Below are positions 20,047 to 23,247 of a stretch of 23,247 nucleotides of DNA, piece by piece; position 1 is the first letter of the stretch, and every line of letters starts with the position of its first letter. The stretch is from a virus, in IMG/VR virus record IMGVR_UViG_3300040960_000671, positions 1-23,247 of that record. One strand, given 5' to 3'. A program made the translations under genes and the position numbers. Below the pieces are notes generated by a model. The model was not told the origin of the DNA and did no database searches. It saw only the letters and a list, made by a program, of their open reading frames with translations.

Positions 20047-22251
20047 ATGTCAGAAGCATATTTTAACAAGGTACGAGAGAGCGCCGTCGGCGAAATGCTG
20101 TCAACGATAAAAGGCGGACGCAACGAAACACTAAACAAAGCCGCATACGCATTAGGGCGCCACGCCCACCTTGGCCCAGCCAACATCGATGCGGCGGTCA
20201 ACGAATTACACGCAGCCGCAAAACAAATCGGCCTCAACGATATCGAGATCAAAGCCACCATCGGGTCAGGCTTTAAACGAGGCGGCGAAAATCCCAAGGT
20301 TCTCGAGGACAGCGACGCAATCCCATACACGCCGTCCGAGTTCGACCGCCTCATCGGTCGGCTCGCCAGCAAGGAAATGCTGGTGCGCGACGAGGAGACA
20401 CGTCAAGACAAGATAAAGAAGGCGCAGGATCAATGGGAGCGCGCTGTACCGATATCACGGGAGACAACCGACGCAGTACGCCCAGCGCTCCTGTATCTCA
20501 ACTCACGGGGCCTCAGAGCGAGCACAGCGGTCGACGTGGCGCGCTTCAGCCCCAACGTATACGACGGGCCTGCGATTATCTTCCCCGCGCTCAACGAGCA
20601 AGGCACGATCCAAGGCGTGCAAGCCGTGCTGCTCACGCCCGAGGGCAAGAAGCGCGAGCACAACGGCATCAGCAAATACTCGCGCGGCGTGCTCGCTGGC
20701 AACGTAATGCGGATCGGCAACGAACACGACGGCGGCGCAATCATCATGTGCGAGGGGCCAGAGGACGCGCTCAGCGTCAGGCAGGCCGTCAGCGGTTACG
20801 CGGAGGCAACAATCGTCTGCACGTTCGGCAAGGCTGGCATGTACACATATAACGCCCCACGGGCGTCCGACGTTACGATCTGCGCCGACCCTGACCTATA
20901 CGTGGAAAAGGCGGCTGACGTATTGCGCGGCGACGGCAGCACAGCCGTGCACGTCGTGCACTTTGACCGCCTCGGCGTCGAGAACGTCAAGGACGCCAAC
21001 GACTACCTCAAGGAGGCTGGCGAGGAGGCGCTCAAGCTCGCACTCTCGCAGGCAAAGCCAGTCGAGCAGGCGAAGCAAGAAGCCATCGCAACCGAGCGCA
21101 ACTGGCCGACGCTGTTCGAGCCAATCAGCGGGGCAGACATTCCCGCGCGGCGCTGGGTCTACGGCCACCACTACATACGCTCATACGTCAGCGTCGTGGC
21201 ATCCGCAGGGGGCTTGGGCAAGTCATCCATGCAAATGGTGGAGGCGTTCAGCATCGCAACGGGAAAACCTCTCCTCGGGGAACCCGTGCACGAGCCGTGC
21301 AATGTCTGGATCGTTAACCTCGAGGACCCGATGGAGGAGATGCAGCGCAGGGCGGCAGCCGTCATGCAGCACTACGGCATCAAGCCAGAAGAGGTGCGCG
21401 GGAAAATCTTTCTCGACGCAGGGCGCGACCTCAAGATGATCTTCGCCAAGCAGACACGGGACGGGCTGGAGATCATCGAGGAAATCGTTGAGTACATGAT
21501 TAAGGTGATCAACGAGAACAACATCTCAGTCGTCTTCATCGACCCGTGGGTCGCCGCAATGGGCGGCATCAGCGAAAACGATAACATGGCGATGAACGCG
21601 GCGGTGGGAGCCGTGCGCGCAATCGCAGACGCAACGGATGCAGCAATCGTGCTCACTCACCACATTCGCAAGACGAACGGTGAGGAAGCTACGATCGACA
21701 GCGTGCGCGGCGCTGGCTCACTCATCGGGGCCGCGCGCGCTGCTCGTGTACTCAACCGCGTCACGCAGGAGGAAGCCATGAAGCTCGGCGTCAGCGAGCA
21801 GGAAAGCCTCGGCATCTTCCGCGTGGACGACGGCAAAAACAACCTAAGCCTGCCCGCAGCCAAGGCGCTGTACAGGCGCATGCAGAGCGTGCCGCTGGCC
21901 AACGGTGAGTTCGTGGGCGTCGCCACGGAGTTTAAGCTGCCAGACTTGTTCGACGGCATAAGCGCCAAGCACGCCATGGAGGTGCAGCGCCTCGTCGGGG
22001 CGGCCGAGGAGCGCGACGAGCCGATGAGAAAAAATGTCCAAGCGAAAAACTGGGTCGGTCAAGCGGTCGCCGTTGTGCTAGACTTAGACATGGACAAGAA
22101 ACACGAGAAGGCGAAGGCAAAGGCAATCGTGGCGAAGTGGCTCGAGACTGGCGTCCTACGGGAAGCCGAGTGGAAGAGCGCACGACACGGACGCGAGGTG
22201 CCAGTGATTATCGTCGGCGAGTGGATCAGTAGATCGGAGGCAGGGTTGTGA
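20047..22251 (+). CDS. Primase-helicase: Toprim domain plus RecA-fold helicase
   Basis: 734 residues from the ATG at 20047 (GAGTGAG upstream). Residues 1-85 form a helical N-domain with G-R-N-x-x-L-N-x-A-A-Y-A-L-G. Residues about 175-330 are a Toprim-like core: AIIMCEGPEDALSV (E236, D240), TIVCTFGKAG, and ADPD (D281, D283), as in DnaG-type primases. Residues about 375-580 are a RecA-fold ATPase of the RepA/AAA_25 type: Walker A ASAGGLGKSS (385-394), Walker B VVFID (495-499) and THH (537-539). The last 160 residues are helical with a small domain similar to DNA-binding winged helices (KAKAIVAKWLETGVLREAEW). No zinc finger or archaeal-type primase catalytic motif is visible. Central replication protein; it precedes the candidate origin. 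Confidence 0.88.
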   Translation: MSEAYFNKVRESAVGEMLSTIKGGRNETLNKAAYALGRHAHLGPANIDAAVNELHAAAKQIGLNDIEIKATIGSGFKRGGENPKVLEDSDAIPYTPSEFDRLIGRLASKEMLVRDEETRQDKIKKAQDQWERAVPISRETTDAVRPALLYLNSRGLRASTAVDVARFSPNVYDGPAIIFPALNEQGTIQGVQAVLLTPEGKKREHNGISKYSRGVLAGNVMRIGNEHDGGAIIMCEGPEDALSVRQAVSGYAEATIVCTFGKAGMYTYNAPRASDVTICADPDLYVEKAADVLRGDGSTAVHVVHFDRLGVENVKDANDYLKEAGEEALKLALSQAKPVEQAKQEAIATERNWPTLFEPISGADIPARRWVYGHHYIRSYVSVVASAGGLGKSSMQMVEAFSIATGKPLLGEPVHEPCNVWIVNLEDPMEEMQRRAAAVMQHYGIKPEEVRGKIFLDAGRDLKMIFAKQTRDGLEIIEEIVEYMIKVINENNISVVFIDPWVAAMGGISENDNMAMNAAVGAVRAIADATDAAIVLTHHIRKTNGEEATIDSVRGAGSLIGAARAARVLNRVTQEEAMKLGVSEQESLGIFRVDDGKNNLSLPAAKALYRRMQSVPLANGEFVGVATEFKLPDLFDGISAKHAMEVQRLVGAAEERDEPMRKNVQAKNWVGQAVAVVLDLDMDKKHEKAKAKAIVAKWLETGVLREAEWKSARHGREVPVIIVGEWISRSEAGL

Positions 22252-22496
22252 ATTGCAAGTATATGGCATTAGCGCTGGATAGGCATGCGAGGCTTCGCGG
22301 CGATGACATCGGGGTGTTGAAGCCAGTCCTAGCGGACGGCATGTATCGGGATCGTCAGGACGCTTGGGGTGTCGCAGAGTACATGAAGTGGAAACATCCA
22401 GAGTATCGGTGTCTTGTCGTGGAGGTGCTTGAAGAAGTGAATGTCGACCCAACTCGTGACGACGACATAATCGACCAAGGAGACTTTTTCGAATGA
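22248..22496 (+). CDS. Small hypothetical protein
   Basis: 82 residues, GTG start overlapping the primase-helicase stop (GTGA). Sequence MNCKYMALALDRHARLRGDD...: basic first half, then W-G-V-A-E-Y-M-K-W-K-H-P-E-Y-R-C-L-V-V-E-V-L, and an acidic tail. No family recognised. The stop overlaps the next gene's ATG (ATGA), so translation of three genes in a row is coupled. Possibly a helper of the replication proteins, by position only. Confidence 0.62.
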   Translation: MNCKYMALALDRHARLRGDDIGVLKPVLADGMYRDRQDAWGVAEYMKWKHPEYRCLVVEVLEEVNVDPTRDDDIIDQGDFFE

Positions 22497-22729
22497 GCTA
22501 CAGCGAAGACAGAGACGAGATCATGCGCGTCGTGTACTGCGAGAAGTGCGACGGGTACGAGGTCGAGTGGAACGAGGCCAATAAGCGGGTGCCGTCGCTC
22601 AGTTGCGATCAGGACATCGCGGAGGCTATCAAGGCGTGCGCCGACGCCATCGAGGAAATCGTAGAGCTGGAGGAGTTGCTAGGGGCATTGCTTTTGGGCG
22701 ATGTGAAGGCTCCGCAGTATCCACACTAA
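22493..22729 (+). CDS. Small acidic protein with CxxC knuckle
   Basis: 78 residues, ATG overlapping the upstream stop (ATGA). Residues 16-19 are C-E-K-C in VVYCEKCDGYEVEWNEANKR, a single zinc-knuckle half, with one more cysteine at 38 and another at 48. The second half is strongly acidic and helical (IKACADAIEEIVELEELLGA). It may bind zinc through the four cysteines. Its last codons lie inside the first GTGTGG/CCACAC box of the following structured region. Function unknown. Confidence 0.6.
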   Translation: MSYSEDRDEIMRVVYCEKCDGYEVEWNEANKRVPSLSCDQDIAEAIKACADAIEEIVELEELLGALLLGDVKAPQYPH

Positions 22730-22852
22730 AGGTGTGGTGAGGTGTGGAACGTGCGGAAAATAAGCACGAAAAAGCTCCACCACACCTCTAGCGTATATAA
22801 TACGCTAGTGTGGGGGAACGTGTAGGGCTTATTAATTGTAAGTGTGGAAGGT
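22721..22852. other. Structured intergenic region with GTGTGG iterons, candidate replication origin
   Basis: Six copies of GTGTGG or its complement CCACAC: 22721, 22732, 22742, 22780, 22808 and 22842. The second and third are 10 bp apart, one helical turn. CACCACACCTC (22778-22788) can pair with AGGTGTGGTG (22730-22739) or with GAGGTGTGG (22739-22747), but not both. Inside the latter loop CGTGC (22750-22754) pairs with GCACG (22764-22768). A palindrome follows at 22788-22808 and an AT-rich stretch at 22829-22839. Repeated boxes plus AT-rich DNA right behind the primase-helicase is how many replicon origins look; a regulatory RNA is the other option. Confidence 0.5.
22788..22808. repeat. Perfect 9-bp-arm palindrome with AT centre
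   Basis: CTAGCGTAT (22788-22796), three bases ATA, ATACGCTAG (22800-22808). The centre contains TATAAT on the plus strand, but no -35 stands at 16-18 nt upstream. It could be a protein-binding site or a duplex-unwinding start point within the candidate origin. Confidence 0.85.
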
Positions 22853-22860
22853 ACTTGGTT

Positions 22861-23247
22861 ATGAAGCAGAGAATTACAGTGGGGAAGGCAAAGGCGAGGG
22901 GACGTGATCCAGTAGGACACATAAAGCCTGACGAGGATGCGCTGGTCATTAAGGCGGCAGTCTGGGGTCAGCTCGAGCCGCTACAGCGTGTGGCGAATGA
23001 AAAGATTAAGCGCTGGGGCGATTACCTGCCGAAGTGCGTGCCGCCTGAAATGGCTGGTCGCTTCGAGGCAGCCTACGAGGCGCTCGAGGCTGCGGTGCTC
23101 GATAATGACGTCGTCAAGACGCACGAGATTGCGGGGCAGCTCATGCGCGCGTGGGACGTCCTCGAGAAGACGGCGATCGCAGCGGGGCACGAGCCGCTCA
23201 AGGAGAGCGCGTGGTGCGTGCAGATGGAAGAGGGCGACGTGATCTGT
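22861..23247 (+). CDS. Hypothetical protein, 3' partial
   Basis: The frame starts at the ATG at 22861 (MKQRITVGKAKARGRDPVGH), with GGAAGG 9 nt upstream, and is open to the window end: 129 codons are visible and the stop is missing. The N-terminus is basic and probably disordered. The rest is helical with regular spacing (VIKAAVWGQLEPLQRVANEK; FEAAYEALEAAVLDNDVVKT; IAGQLMRAWDVLEKTAIAAG). It is the first gene after the candidate origin. I do not recognise it; a small packaging or replication factor would fit, but nothing proves it. A frame at 22937-23242 is a shadow of it. Confidence 0.7.
   Translation, partial: MKQRITVGKAKARGRDPVGHIKPDEDALVIKAAVWGQLEPLQRVANEKIKRWGDYLPKCVPPEMAGRFEAAYEALEAAVLDNDVVKTHEIAGQLMRAWDVLEKTAIAAGHEPLKESAWCVQMEEGDVIC

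Noticed and set aside
22773-22801. Promoter using TATAAT inside the palindrome
   Set aside because: The hexamer at the -35 position (AGCTCC at 17 nt) has no match to the consensus; the palindrome is better seen as a binding or unwinding site.
22937-23242. 101-codon Arg/Ser-rich frame
   Set aside because: Shadow of the partial gene from 22861, which has an ATG with GGAAGG before it and normal composition.

Overview
This window reads as part of the genome of a tailed double-stranded DNA phage, probably marine and infecting an alphaproteobacterium. The marine tailed-phage reading rests on fibre proteins with GNVGIGTSSP-type and NTAVGYQAGY-type repeats, structural proteins with AAELNILDG motifs, ejection-type proteins and a minus-strand lysis cassette. 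The alphaproteobacterial host is an inference from two things: a holin resembling the three-helix holins of Rhodobacterales gene transfer agents, and two promoter copies carrying TTAA-N7-TTAAC, the binding consensus of the alphaproteobacterial regulator CtrA. The ejection-type proteins suggest podovirus-like morphology, but portal, terminase, capsid and polymerase genes lie outside the window.

Layout. (1) 2-5833, plus strand: the host-recognition block. It holds two long repetitive fibre/adhesin proteins, three small unknown proteins, a short fibre-like protein and a glycine-rich tip-adhesin candidate. (2) 5830-12991, plus strand: a tightly overlapping virion operon with a probable beta-propeller completion protein, a C1q/TNF-like trimer protein, a GNAT-like protein, a protein ending in an S74-type chaperone domain, and two large internal/ejection-type proteins. 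(3) 12988-13393: a convergent small gene, a promoter, a candidate small RNA ending in a strong terminator, and the first copy of a 57-bp repeated promoter. (4) 13398-15150, plus strand: a run of small accessory genes and an HNH nuclease. (5) 15147-17277, minus strand: the lysis cassette (amidase, holin, several small membrane proteins), including two genes of 56 and 52 aa found by following TAATG stop/start overlaps. A near-consensus promoter sits inside it. (6) 17345-22729, plus strand: the second copy of the 57-bp promoter, then the early/replication genes: a small protein, an RHH regulator, a RuvC-like resolvase, an HTH protein, a RecE-type exonuclease, an SSB-like protein, a Toprim + RecA-fold primase-helicase and two small proteins. 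(7) 22721-22860: a structured intergenic region with six GTGTGG/CCACAC boxes, alternative hairpins and an AT-centred palindrome, a candidate replication origin or control element, followed by a gene running off the window.

How it works together. Nearly all genes are chained by 1-11 nt overlaps (TAATG, ATGA, GTGA), so translational coupling defines many starts. The early and accessory blocks begin with the same promoter, which suggests coordinated control, possibly by a host cell-cycle regulator or a phage repressor. Exonuclease, SSB-like protein, RuvC-like resolvase and primase-helicase form a coherent replication/recombination set. Virion genes and lysis genes lie on opposite strands with stop codons that overlap at their borders. 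I saw no tRNA, rRNA, CRISPR array, insertion sequence, integrase or reverse transcriptase.
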